From Mercurialis annua (lineage: Eukaryota > Streptophyta > Magnoliopsida > Malpighiales > Euphorbiaceae), in assembly GCF_937616625.2 (NCBI RefSeq), contig NC_065576.1, positions 27,897,128-27,961,127 of the forward strand: 64,000 bases of DNA. The letters are read 5' to 3'. The position numbers were made by a program, and so were the translations under genes. How positions within the stretch are numbered: position 1 is the stretch's first letter; each line of letters starts with the position of its first letter. The notes beneath the pieces were generated by a model, which did no database searches, was not told where the DNA came from, and saw only the letters and a list, made by a program, of their open reading frames with translations. Of the stretch, positions 12,557-23,750 are shown piece after piece.

Positions 12557-15500
12557 AATACAAACTGTACGAAACAAATCCAAATATTTAAGATAAACGT
12601 TTACAAACATTACGAAACAAATCCAAACGTTTCATCTTTTTAGCGATTTATGCAAAACGTTTAGAAATGTTACGAAAAAAATCGAAATGTTTCTCCTTTT
12701 TAGCGATTGAAGCCAAACGTTTACAAACGTTACGAAGCAAATCCGAACATTTTACCTTTTTAGCGATTTAAGCCAAACGTTTACAAACGTTAAAAAACAA
12801 ATTCAAGTCTTTCACCTTTTTAGCAATTTAAGCAAAACGTTTACAAACGTTACGAAACAAATCCAAATGTTACGAAACAAATCCAAACGTTTCGCCTTTT
12901 TAGCGAATTAAGTCGAACGTTTACAAACGTTACGAAACAAAACCAAACGTTTCACCTTTTTAGAGATTTATGCCAAACGTTTACAAACGTTGCGAAACAA
13001 ATCCAAACGTTTCAACATTTTAGCCATTTAAGCCAAACGTTTAAAACGTTATGAAACAAATCCAAACGTTTCACCTTTGTAGCGATTTAAGCCAAGCGTT
13101 TACAAACATTACAAAACAAATCCAAACGTTTCACCTTTTTAGCGATTTAAGCCTAACGTTTACAAACGTTACGAAATAAATCCAAACGTTTCGCCTTTTT
13201 AGTGATTTAAGCCAAACGTTTACAAACGTTACATAACAAATCCAAACGTTTCCCCTTTTTATCAATTTAAGCCAAACGTTTACAAATGTTACGAAATAAA
13301 ACGATTTAAAACGTTACGAAACAAATCCAAACGTTTCAAATTTTTAGCGATTTAAGTCAAACCTTTACAAACATTACGAAGCAAAACCTAGCGTTTCACC
13401 TTTAAGCAATTTAAGCCAAACGTTTAGAAACGTTACGAAATAAATCCAAGCATTTCACCTATTTAGAAATTTATGCCAAACGTTTACAAAGGATATGAAA
13501 CAAATCCAAATATTTCACCTCTATAACAATTTAAGCCAAACGTTTACAAGCGTTACGAAACAAATCCAAGCGTTTCACGTATATAGGAATTTAAGCCAAA
13601 CGTTTACAAACGTTACGAAACAAAGCCAAGCGTTTCACCTTTTTAGCAATTTAAGCCAAACGTTTACAAACGTTACGAAACAAATCCAACCGTTTCACCT
13701 TTTTAGAAATTTAAGCCAAATGTTACAAACGTTATGAAACAAATCCAAACGTTTCACCTTTTTAGCGATTTAAGCCAAGCGTTTACAAATGTTACGAAAT
13801 AAATCCAAACGTTTCCCCTTTTTAGCTATTTAGGCCAAACGTTTACAAACGTTGCGAAACAAATCCAAACATTTTGTCTTTTTAGCGATTTAAGTGAAAC
13901 TTTTACAAACTTTACATAACAAATCCAAATATTTTACCTTTTTAGCGATTTAAGCCAATCGTTTATAAATGTTGCGAAATAAAACAAAATGTTAAAAACG
14001 TTATGAAACAAATCCAAACGTTTCACATTTTTTGCAATTTAAGCCAAACCTTTACAAACGTTACGAAACAAAACCAAGCATTTCACCTTTTTCGCAATTT
14101 AAGCCGAACATATAGAAACGTTACGAAATAAATCCAAGCGTTTCATCTATTTAGCAATTTAAGCCCAACGTTTACAAACGTTCCGAAACAAATCCAAGAA
14201 TTTCACCTTTTTAGTAATTTAATCCAAACGTTTACAAACGTTATGAAACAAATCCAAGCGTTTCACCTTTTTAGAGATTTAAGCCAAACGTTTACAAACG
14301 TTTCGAAAAAAATCCAAACGTTTTATCTTTTTAGCGGTTTAAGCCTAACGTTTACAAAAGTTACGAAATAAAACCAAACATTTCACCTTTTTAGCAATTT
14401 AAGCCAAACGTTTACAAACGTTACGAAACAAATCCAAACGTTTCCCCGTTTTAGCGCATTAAGCCAAATGTTTAAAACGTTACAAAAAAAATCCAAGCAT
14501 TTCACTGTTTTAGCGATTTATGCCAAACGTTGACAAACGTTACGAAATAAATCCAAACGTTTCACCTTTTTAGCTATTGAAGTAACGTTATGATACACAT
14601 CCAAACGTTTCACCTTTTTAGCGATTTGAGCCAAATATTAACAAACGTTACAAAATAAATCCAAATGTTTCACCTTTTTAACGATTTAAGCCAAACGTTT
14701 CCAAAGGTTATGAAACAAATCCAAATGTTTCACCTTTTTAGCAATTTAAGTCAAACGTTTACAAACGTTACGAAACAAATCCAAGCGTTTCACCTTTTTA
14801 GCAATTTAAGCCAAACGTTTACAAACATTACAAAAAAATCCAAACGTTTCACCTTTTTAGCAATTTAAGCCAAACATTTACAAACGTTACGAAATAAATC
14901 CACACTTTTCCCCTTTTTAGCGATTAAAGCCAAACGTTTACAAACATTACGAAACAAAACCAAACGTTTCCCCTTTTTAGAGATTTAAGCCAAAGGTTTA
15001 CAAACGTTACAAAACAAATTCAAACATTTCGCCTTTTTTGAGATTTAAGACAAACCTTTATAAACGTTACGAAACAAATTCAAACGTTTCACCTTTTTAG
15101 CGATTGAAGCTAAACATTTATAAACGTTACGAAACGAATCCAAACGTTTCGCCTTTTTAGCAGTTTAAGCCAAACGTTTACAAACGTTATGAAACAAATC
15201 CAAACGTTTTCCCTTTTTATAGATTTAAGCCAAACATTTAAAAACGTTACGAAACAAAACCAAACGTTTAAAATGTTACGAAAAAAATCCAAATGTTTCG
15301 CCTTTTTCGCAATTTAAGCCAAACGTTTACAAACGTTCCGAAACTAATCCAAGCGCTTCACCTTTTTAGCAATTTTATCAAAGCGTTTTAACTTTGTAGC
15401 AATTTAAGCCAAACGTTTTCAACGTTACGAAACAAATCCAAATTTTTCACCTTTTTAGAGATTTACGCCGAAGGTTTACAAACGTTGCGAAACAAAACCA

Positions 15501-16048
15501 AACGCTTCACCTTTTTAGCGATTTAACCCAACCGTTTACAAACGTTGCGAATCAAATCCAAACGTTTCCCCATTTTAGCGATTTAAGACAAACGTTTAAA
15601 ACGTTACTAAACAAATCCAAACGCTTCACGTTTTTAGCGATTTATGCCAAACGTTTACAAACGTTACGAAACAAATCCTAACGTTTCACCTTTTTAGCGA
15701 TTAAGGCCAAATGTTTACAAACGTTACAAAACAAATCTAAACGTTTCACATTTTTAGCAATTTAAGCCAAACGTTTACAAACATTACGAAACAAAAGCCA
15801 AGAGTTTCATCCCTTTAGCAATTTAAGCCAAATGTTTACAAACTAACGAAACAAATCCAAGCGTTTCACCTTTTTTTCATTATAAGCCAAACATTTACAA
15901 ACTTTACGAACCAAATCCAAGTGTTTCACCTTTTTTGCAATTTAAGCCAAACGTTTACAAACATTCTGAAACAAATCCAAGAATTTCACCTTTTTAGTAA
16001 TTGAAGGCAAACGTTAATAAATGGTACGAAACAAATCCAAATACAAAC
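12557..16048. repeat. HOR unit L3, copy 2 (~3.5 kb)
   Basis: The second copy of the 3.5-3.9 kb unit. It is shorter than copy 1 by about 450 bp, consistent with loss of several monomers by unequal recombination. A partial third copy starts at about 16049 and can be followed for a few hundred bases. Confidence 0.7.
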
Positions 16049-18230
16049 TGTACGAAACAAATCCAAATATTTAAGATAAACGTTTACAAACATTAAGAAA
16101 CAAATCCAAACGTTTCATCTTTTTAGCGATTTATGCAAAACGTTTACAAATGTTACGAAAAAAATCCAAATGTGTCTCCTTTTTAGCGATTGAAGCCAAA
16201 CGTTTACAAACGTTATGAAGAAAATCCGAACATTTCACCTTTTTAGCAATTTAACCCAAACGTTTACAAACGTTACAAAACAAATCCTAACGTTTCACCT
16301 TTTTAGCGATTTAAGCCAAATGTTTACAAATGGTACGAAACAAATCCAAACATTTCACTTTTTTAGCAATGTAAGACAAACGTTTACAAACGTTACGAAA
16401 CAAATCAAAGCGGTTTAGCTTTTTAGAAATTTAAGCCAAACGTTTAGAAACGTTACGAAATAAGTCGAACCGTTTCACCTATTTAAAAATTTAAGCCAAA
16501 TGTTTACAAAGGTTATGAAACAAATCTAAATATTTCACCTTTTTAGTGATTTAAGCCAAACGTTTACAAATGTTACGAAATAAAACAAAACGTTTAAAAC
16601 GTTACGAAACAAATCCAAACGTTTCACCTTTTTTAGCCATTTAAGCCAAACGTTTACAAAGGTTATGAAACAAATCCAAATGTTTCACTTTTTAAGCAAT
16701 TTAAGCCAAACGTTTATAAACGTACGAAACAAATCCAAGCGTTTCACCTTTTTAGCAATTTAAGCCAAACGTTCAGAAACGTTACAAAACAAATCCAAAC
16801 GTTTCACCTTTTTAGCAATTTAAGCCAAATATTTACAAACGTTACGAAACAAATCCAAACGTTTCAATTTTTAGCGATTTAAGCCAAACGTATACAAACG
16901 TTACAAAACAAATCCAAATGTTTCTTTTTTTTAGTGATTTAAGCCAAACGTTTACAAAAGTTACAAAACAAATGCAAACGTATCGCCTTTTTAGCAATTT
17001 AAGCCAAACGTTTACAAACGTTATGAAACAAATCCAAACGTATCGCCTTTTTAGCAATTTAAGCCAAACGTTTACAAACGTTACGAAACAAATCCACACT
17101 TTTCCCCTTTTTAGCGATTTAAGCCAAACGTTTACATACATTATGAAACAAAACCAAACCTTTCACCTTTTTAGCAATTTAAGCCACACGTTTCCAAACG
17201 TTACAAAATAAATCCAAACATTTCACCTTTTTAGAGATTTAAGCCAAACGTTTATAAATGTTACGAAACAAATTCAAACGTTTCACCTTTTTAGCGATTT
17301 AAGCCAAACATTACGAACCAAATCCAAACGTTTCGCCTTTTTAGCAATTTAAGCCAAACGTTTACAAACGTTATGAAACAAATCCAAACTTATCGCCTTT
17401 TTACCAATTTAAGACAAACGTTTACAAACGTTACGAAACAAATATAAACTTTTCCACTTTTTAGCGATTTAAGCCAAACGTTTACAAATATTATGAAACA
17501 AAACCAAACGATTCCCCTTTTTTTAGCAATTTAAGCCAAACGTTTACAAACATTACAAAACAAATCCAAAACATTTCACCTTTTTAGAGATTTAAGCGAA
17601 ACGTTTATAAATGTTACGAAACAAATTCAAATGTTTCACCTTTTTAGCGATTTAAGCCAAATATTTACAAACGTTACGAAACAAATCCAAATGTTTTGCC
17701 TTTTTAGCAATTTAAGCCAAACGTTTACAAACATTGCGAAACAAATCCAAACGTTTCCCCGTTTTAGAGATTTATGCCAAACATTTAAAAACGTTACGAA
17801 AAAAAACCAAACGTTTAAAACGTTACGAAACAAATCCAAAAGTTTCACCTTTTTAGCAATTTAAGCCAAACGTTTACAAACATTCCGAAACTAATCCAAG
17901 CGTTTCACCTTTTTAGCAATTTATCAAAGCGTTTCACCTTTTCAGCAATTTAAGCCAAACTTTTACAAACGTTACGAAACAAATCCAAGCGTTTCACCTT
18001 TTTAGAAATTTTAGCCAAACGTTTACAAACATTACGAAACAAATCCAAACGTTTCACCTTTTTAGCGATTTAAGCAGACCGTTTACAAACGTTACGAAAC
18101 AAAACCAAGCGCTTCACCTTTTTAGCGATTTAAGCCAACCGTTTACGAACGTTACAAAACAAATCCAAGCGTTTCACCTTTTTAGCAATTTAAGCCAAAC
18201 ATTTACAAACGTTACGAAACAAATCCAAGC
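16049..18230. repeat. Satellite, terminal left segment
   Basis: It begins like the L3 unit and then passes into monomers with a local ~400-bp echo: the series at about 16980-17110 resembles that at about 17340-17470. It ends at 18230 inside a monomer, after 'aaatccaagc', where the gypsy B LTR starts. No other feature is seen here. Confidence 0.75.
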
Positions 18231-18418
18231 TGTCATACCCCGTCTTACTTAACACGAGATTGACAGATATTTAAAATATAGTTATTTCCAAATCAAAATT
18301 TTCAAATGTGTTTTATAAATAATTAAGCACAAGTAAACGAAAAACCAATTTAGAACATTTAAATTTAACCATTGTATGAAAACTAAGTATTGACACAAGC
18401 TTTTATACATATTATTCG

Positions 18419-18443
18419 ATATATATATATATATATATATATA
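18419..18443. repeat. (AT)n microsatellite
   Basis: An uninterrupted alternating AT run of about 25 bases inside the gypsy B LTR. It is likely to be length-variable. Confidence 0.95.
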
Positions 18444-19403
18444 GGTACAAATAAGTTTATTCTAAACCAAAACATCAAGGCATCTCAAAGCTCGGAGATG
18501 TGGCCAACCTCTATGTCTCAAGCCCAAACTCTAAGCCAAACTCCCTCTCTAGTCAACTGTATTGTAGATTGCCTTGCTAACTGAAAATGTTTTAAAAAAA
18601 CTAAAATGAGCGAAAGCTCAGTGAATAGACATAACAAGCATAAAATATTTATATACTTAAAGTAACTTTCTCATATAATAACTTATACTAGAAAACAGGT
18701 CAATGCAATCCAAAATACTTGTAAATTTCATCGCGAAAGCATATACAAATATAAATGATATCAAAACAATTTCACTTTAAATATGAAATGTAGTTCGTAT
18801 CAATCATCAATTATAAGATTGATATATTACCCTGTAACAACAATATAAACCATAGACCTGTAATCAGGAACACAACACTGATCTACAGTCTAACCAACAT
18901 ATCTAGGAACACTTGATGGCTAACCCTTCTCCATCATTAGCACGGCTCAGCCCTTCTCCCTTCACTGACCATCAATCAAGTGCCTTGTGTGAAATGCGCA
19001 TAGACACTCACAATATCTCACATGTGCATATAACTAACTCAGTACATAACCAGGTGCATATCACAACTCAGCACCTCCCAAATATATCGTTACAGAGTAG
19101 ACATATCACATAAAAGAAATCTCAAGTCATTTCCTCAAAGCGCAATACGATTCAATAACAAAACCATTTCAAATTATCATTCAAAACTTAACCATAATCA
19201 AGTCCACATATTGATTAAATCAACACATCTTTCATTTATAAACCACATCGTATAATGTTCATTTAAAACATTCAAAGAAGCATTTTATCGAAAACCTTTC
19301 GTGCATTCTCAAAACTACCATATATAAACATTTAAAAACACGATAAACCTTAACACTTTGAATATCAAAATATCAAGTTTATTAGTAGCAAGGGCTAGTA
19401 TAT

Positions 19404-19408
19404 CTACT
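19404..19408. other. Copia target-site duplication, left (CTACT)
   Basis: The five bases just outside the left LTR are CTACT; those outside the right LTR (28445-28449) are GTACT. Four of five match, as expected for an aged 5-bp duplication made by copia integrase. Confidence 0.6.
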
Positions 19409-19840
19409 TGTTGGTGCAGCGGGACGTGAGGGTCCGAATCGTATATTTCAATTCAAAATTGGAATTCCAACAATTCGGATCCAGAAATTGATCATATCAA
19501 TAACAAATGGATCGTCGTATCATCTAGTAATTAAAGCACGCATCTAGAAACCGTAAGAAGAATACCTATGTCGATTCTCCAACGATTCTTGTAGTCCCGA
19601 TAGTACGGCGACCTCAAGCTCGTCCACACGAGTATGCGTCCGATTGAATCCTCGCCTTTAAGTAATCTGCAAGAGATTCTCTTGCCGAGCAACCCTAAGC
19701 TCAAACACTCGCCTCGATTACGTCTTTGCTGGGATGTATGAAAAACTTTCTCCAAGCTTTTCTGTGATTGATGACTACTTGAACTCCTTCAAATATGCTC
19801 TCTTAAGTGTGGTGTGTGTGGAATGAGCAAAGGCAACCTC

Positions 19841-19848
19841 TATTTATA
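19841..19848 (-). promoter_or_regulatory. Copia 3' LTR TATA box
   Basis: The minus strand reads CCCTATAAATAGAGG, an excellent plant TATA box, about 440 bp before the end of the LTR in the direction of transcription. Transcription from this copy would read out into the gypsy B LTR and the satellite to the left. Confidence 0.75.
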
Positions 19849-19871
19849 GGGTAGAGCTTTGCTTAAGAATG

Positions 19872-20060
19872 CAACACCTCACATGCTAGGTGTCACACAC
19901 CAAGCAAAGGTGTTGCCACCATTCGAAACCTCACATGCTAGGTGTCACACACCAAGCATAGGTGTTGCCACCATCTGACACATCACATGCTAGGTGTCAC
20001 ACATCAAGCATAGGTGTTGCCACCTTCTGACACGTCGGATGCTAGGTGTCACACACAGAG
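19872..20060. repeat. 52-bp tandem repeats in copia 3' LTR (~3.6 copies)
   Basis: The core CATGCTAGGTGTCACACA recurs with starts at 19882, 19934, 19986 and (changed) 20038, exactly 52 bp apart. On the transcribed minus strand the series lies just upstream of the TATA box, in U3, where plant copia elements often carry repeated enhancer-like blocks. Confidence 0.9.
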
Positions 20061-20067
20061 CCATACA

Positions 20068-20228
20068 TGACATCATCACATGACATCATCACGTGACATC
20101 ATCACGTGACATCATCATATGACATCACCGTGACATCATCGCATGACATCATCGTGACATCATCACATGACACCATCGTGACATCATCACATGACACCAT
20201 CGTGACATCATCACATGACATCATCACA
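20068..20228. repeat. TGACATCA-type short tandem repeats in copia 3' LTR
   Basis: About 160 bp built from TGACATCATCAC-like units of 12-13 bp with variants. Two units form CACGTGAC, containing the G-box palindrome CACGTG. The series lies 5' of the TATA box on the minus strand. The matching series in the 5' LTR is shorter (about 27135-27246) and, as read here, has no CACGTG. Confidence 0.9.
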
Positions 20229-21429
20229 TTAACTTGGATAAAATACAATTAGGTGCCTACTAATTTATAACTCTTACAAATTAGTCCCTAATTTATACTT
20301 GTTTTTCATCTTAGATTAATTTCCGAGATATGCTAGTATCTATATGAAATCGATCTCTCGTAAACTCTATCGGTTACACACCCTATTGTGTGTGACTAAC
20401 TAGGTTCACATCTATATGGCAACGAGAGTCATAAGAAACGCCTTTCTTATATTAAATAATTAAATCCCATTAATTATTAATTCTCGTAGATCATGAATGA
20501 CGTCTATCAACATATCACGACCCCCAAATAGATATGAATGTTTCGATGCATTCTTTATGAACCAATGTTGATAATTACCGTATACTCAAAATTCCCTTAA
20601 TCTAAGATTCCGATCTCGACTAGTGTCACGGTTAAGTCAAACACTGTTTGTCTTAATCATATGACCTCATCTCAGTTCTTATTCTTGATAAATATGACTT
20701 CCACTAGAAACAACTTTCTAAGTAAGTCATACACACCCGCGCAGGTTTTATCATCCATCAAGAACAATTTGAGATAGCATAGAATCTTTTCTCCTTTCAT
20801 CCGGAGTGATAAATCCTCTCTTGGTTAAACCCCTATATCCATATACAACTAACTAGAGCCAACACATCCCGCGACCCTAGCTCATGAAAGATCTAGGGAT
20901 AAGGAGTATCAAACTCTAATCACCTATATACAAGATAGTGTCACCGCAAGTCAAAGGACATATGTACAATTATGAAATAGATGACATTAAATTGACTTTG
21001 ATGAAATACCATGTATAAGTCATCTAGCGTCACTTGTTCGACTCACTCAAACCCTTTGAGTGTCCATATGTTTATTCTGATCCCCATCAAGTAGTATGAG
21101 ACTCACTGCTTCCGATAATTAGTAACTCTTTACTAATCAGGAGAATAAACAGAGGTGACGATCTTTCCGGGATAATGCGATGCCCTTATTCGTAGGACCC
21201 CATCGATCGTGAACGGTTATTTAGATCACTTGTATAATAGAATCTGACACTCATATTCTCAACACCTTAAGAATAGATTCTATCAAAATGTGATAAGAAC
21301 AATATGCAATAAATAAACACTTAGTTGATGAGGCACTTAGTTCAAATAAAACATATATATATCATTGCCAATGGGATTTGTTTATACAAGTATAAATACA
21401 AAATGGCCCTAGGGCACATACTACTAACA

Positions 21430-21443
21430 ATCGCCCACTCGCA
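21430..21443 (-). promoter_or_regulatory. Copia polypurine tract
   Basis: On the minus strand GAGTGGGCGAT runs directly into the LTR start TGTTAG. This is the usual place of the purine-rich primer for plus-strand DNA synthesis in copia elements. It overlaps nothing coding; the pol stop codon lies at 21444-21446. Confidence 0.75.
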
Positions 21444-23156
21444 CTAGTGCCATTGGCTACTATATCTAAGCCCCATCTTCTCAAGATGTAAATCTAATTG
21501 ACTCTGGGTCATGGGCTTTGTCAGTGGGTCAGCCGTGTTATCGGCTGATGCTATCTTTTGGAGAGACACATCTCCCTTTCCAACAATCTCTCGGATGATA
21601 TGATAGCGCCTTTCTATGTGTTTGGATTTCTGGTGAGACCGGGGTTCCTTTGCTTTGGCTATAGCACCATTGTTGTCGCAGAAAAGAGGAACCGCCGACT
21701 CAATGGTAGGAACCACACCAAGTTCAGAAACGAACTTCTTCATCCAAACAGTTTCCTTTGCAGCATCTGATGCCGCAATATACGCAGCTTCTATGGTGGA
21801 ATCTGCAGTGGTTTCTTGTTTGGAACTCTTCCAACTCACTGCTTCTCCATTACATGTGAATACGAATCCGGATATAGACTTACGATCGTCTATATCTGAT
21901 TGAAAATCAGAATCTGTAAAGCCGTCTATTTGTAGATCACCTCCTCCATATGTTAAGATCATATCTTTAGTCCTTCTCAAGTACTTAAAGATATTCTTAA
22001 CAGTCATCCAGTGTTCCGAACCTGGATTGGATTGATATCGGCTAGTTAAACTAACCGCATAGGCAATATCCGGCCTGGTACACAACATAGCGTACATAAG
22101 ACTACCAATTGCCGAAGCATATGGTATCTTTGCCATTTCATCTCTTTCCTCAGATGTCTTTGGAGACATATCCTTTGAAAGGTGAATTCCATGCCTAACG
22201 GGAATCAGTCCTCTCTTAGAATTTTCCATATTGAACTTCTTCAATATCTTTTCTAAGCAAAGCCTTTGGGAGAGACCTATTATTCTCTCAGATCTATCTC
22301 TATAGAGTCTAATACCGAGAATATAAGTTGCTTCTCCGAGGTCTTTCATGGAGATTGTTTTGGATAACCAAAGCTTTACAGAGGTTAACATACCGACATC
22401 ATTTCCTATTAGTAAAATGTCATCTACGTACAAGACTAGGAACGTGATTGCGCTCCCTCTAACCTTCTTGTAAACACATGGCTCATCTTCGTTTTTGATA
22501 AACTCGTAACTCTTTATAGCTTCATCAAAACGACGATTCCAACTTCTCGAAGCTTGCTTCAATCCATATATGGATCGTTTAAGCTTACACACCTTGGAAC
22601 CTTCTTCGGATTCAAAACCCATAGGTTGTTCCATATAGATTTCTTCCTCAATATATCCATTAAGGAATGCGGTCTTGACATCCATTTGCCAAACCTCATA
22701 ATCTAAATGTGCAGCTATGGCAAGAAGAATCCGGATGGACTTAAGCATGGCTACAGGCGAGAAAGTCTCTTCATAATCGACTCCTTGCCTTTGGCGAAAC
22801 CCTTTCGCAACAAGCCTAGCTTTAAAAGTCTCCCATTTTCCATCAGCACCAATTTTACGCTTGAAGATCCATTTGTTCCCTATTGGTATAATATCATTGG
22901 GTGGATCGACTAGCTCCCAAACTTGGTTACTGTACATGGAATCCGTTTTGGATTTCATAGCTTCAAGCCATCTTGAAGAATCTATATCACATATAGCTTC
23001 TTCATAAGTAGAAGGATCAACAATTTGATCATTTTCTCCATGAATAAACAACTCTTGAATATCATGAAGAAAACCATATCTCTCCGGTGGATAAGATACT
23101 CTACTTGATCTTCGAGGTTTTTCTGTAGATTTTACTAATTCTGGTTCACTATGGGT
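21444..23156 (-). pseudogene. Copia pol: reverse transcriptase and RNase H segment
   Basis: The longest clean coding stretch of the element. Counting from the internal Met at 23051 (535 codons), the RT palm carries the catalytic Asp in QMDVKTAFLNG (D124) and the YVDD box (Y208-D211). RNase H follows with FTDSDF (D380) and TIEAAYIAAS near residue 421, where most relatives have a second acidic residue (EAEY). The normal stop is at 21444. Upstream the same frame runs to an in-frame TAA at 23157-23159, so this is the C-terminal part of a broken polyprotein and the Met at 23051 is not a true start. In an intact element it would copy the RNA to DNA in the virus-like particle. Confidence 0.93.
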
Positions 23157-23447
23157 TTAATCAATCTCCATTGTATCATTTTCTTGGTTTTTAGATGACT
23201 CCTCATCTAATTCTGTATTCCTTCCTTTTCCACCTTCTTGAATAAACTCTTTTTCAAGAAAATGGGCATCCCGACTAACAACGATTGTTTGCTCGGACGG
23301 AATATAGAAATAATATCCTAAACTGTCTTTAGGATAACCAACGAACCTTCCCATGATTGATCTTGATTCCAACTTGTCGGTTATCAACTTTTTGATATAT
23401 GCCGAACATCCCCAAATCTTAATATGCTTAAGACTTGGTTTCTTACC
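23157..23447 (-). pseudogene. Copia pol: integrase C-terminal and linker segment
   Basis: In the same frame as the RT segment, between TAA stops at 23157-23159 and 23448-23450. It includes GKKPSLKHIKIWGC and GRFVGYPKDSLGY, typical of the integrase C-terminal region of copia polyproteins, then an acidic linker leading to RT. Sequence on both sides is collinear with a normal polyprotein, so each stop is a point change rather than a rearrangement. Confidence 0.88.
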
Positions 23448-23750
23448 TTACCATATCGCATAAGGTATTCTCGGAGCGGATTTAGTTGGTACTCGATTTA
23501 GAATATAATTTGCGCTAAGAAGTGCATGACCCCATAATGAAATGGGTAAATCAGTATAGCTCATCATTGATCGTACCATGTCTAACAATGTACGATTCCT
23601 CCGTTCCGATACACTATTCAACTGTGGTGTTCCCGGAGGAGTCAGTTGGGAAATAATATCGCATTCTTTTAAGAATGTACGAAACTCCATACTCAAGTAT
23701 TCACCTCCTCGATCGGATCGTAGGATTTTAATACCTTTTCCAATTTGGTT
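23448..23750 (-). pseudogene. Copia pol: integrase core, second half
   Basis: It has the second catalytic Asp in LRSDRGGEYLS (close to 23710) and the catalytic Glu in SVSERRNRTLLD, completing a DDE-type integrase core. It is bounded by TAA stops at 23448-23450 and 23751-23753, with frame preserved across both. It would insert the DNA copy into the host chromosome if the protein were whole. Confidence 0.9.

Larger units (their letters stand above)
1..18230. repeat. 60-bp satellite array, left block
   Basis: Continuous head-to-tail array of a ~60-bp monomer, about 300 copies. Phase is held so well that the 60-base lines of the printed sequence stay nearly in register. In decamers, numbers 1, 2 and 4 begin with CAAACGTT, number 3 with GAAACAAA, number 5 carries a T5 tract and number 6 is CGATTTAAGC. 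One consensus copy counts to about 35% GC with more C than G on this strand. Most copies differ at CpG positions (CG to TG or CA). The window starts inside the array, so its left limit is unknown. It ends cleanly at 18230, where a retrotransposon LTR begins. I do not recognise the family name. No host gene is present; open frames here come from the repeat period (60 = 20 codons). Confidence 0.98.
18231..19408 (-). mobile_element. Gypsy B 3' LTR, part 1 (interrupted)
   Basis: The LTR reads TGTCATACCCC at its left edge on the plus strand, and its minus-strand start at 29382 reads TGTCATAACC. The two ends thus form the imperfect terminal inverted repeat expected of an LTR. Removing the copia insertion leaves an LTR of about 2.1 kb (1178 + ~938 bp). 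The piece is AT-rich and has no credible gene; short open frames at 18390 and 18913 are not supported. Family assignment rests on the adjacent PPT and chromodomain remnant at 29383-29490. Confidence 0.75.
19409..21429 (-). mobile_element. Copia 3' LTR (2021 bp)
   Basis: It begins TGTTGGTGCAGC and ends ACTACTAACA on the plus strand, so the tips form the TGTTRG...CYAACA inverted repeat. It is a near-identical direct copy of 26478-28444. It holds a TATA box, a 52-bp repeat series and a longer TGACATCA series than its partner; the size of that series accounts for most of the 54-bp length difference. No gene is seen inside; the 74-codon open frame near 19531 is not supported. Confidence 0.95.

Noticed and set aside
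24..18230. Many open frames of 60-224 codons in the left satellite, on both strands
   Set aside because: They repeat one 20-residue motif that follows from the 60-bp period, start at arbitrary monomers and end at random indels or CpG changes. There is no codon-level constraint, signal or domain.
18390..19113. Short open frames at 18390-18584 and 18913-19113
   Set aside because: They lie inside the gypsy B LTR, begin near an AT microsatellite or in low-complexity sequence, and show no domain.
19531..19755. 74-codon open frame in the copia LTR
   Set aside because: Located in the R/U5 part of the LTR and without a recognisable domain.
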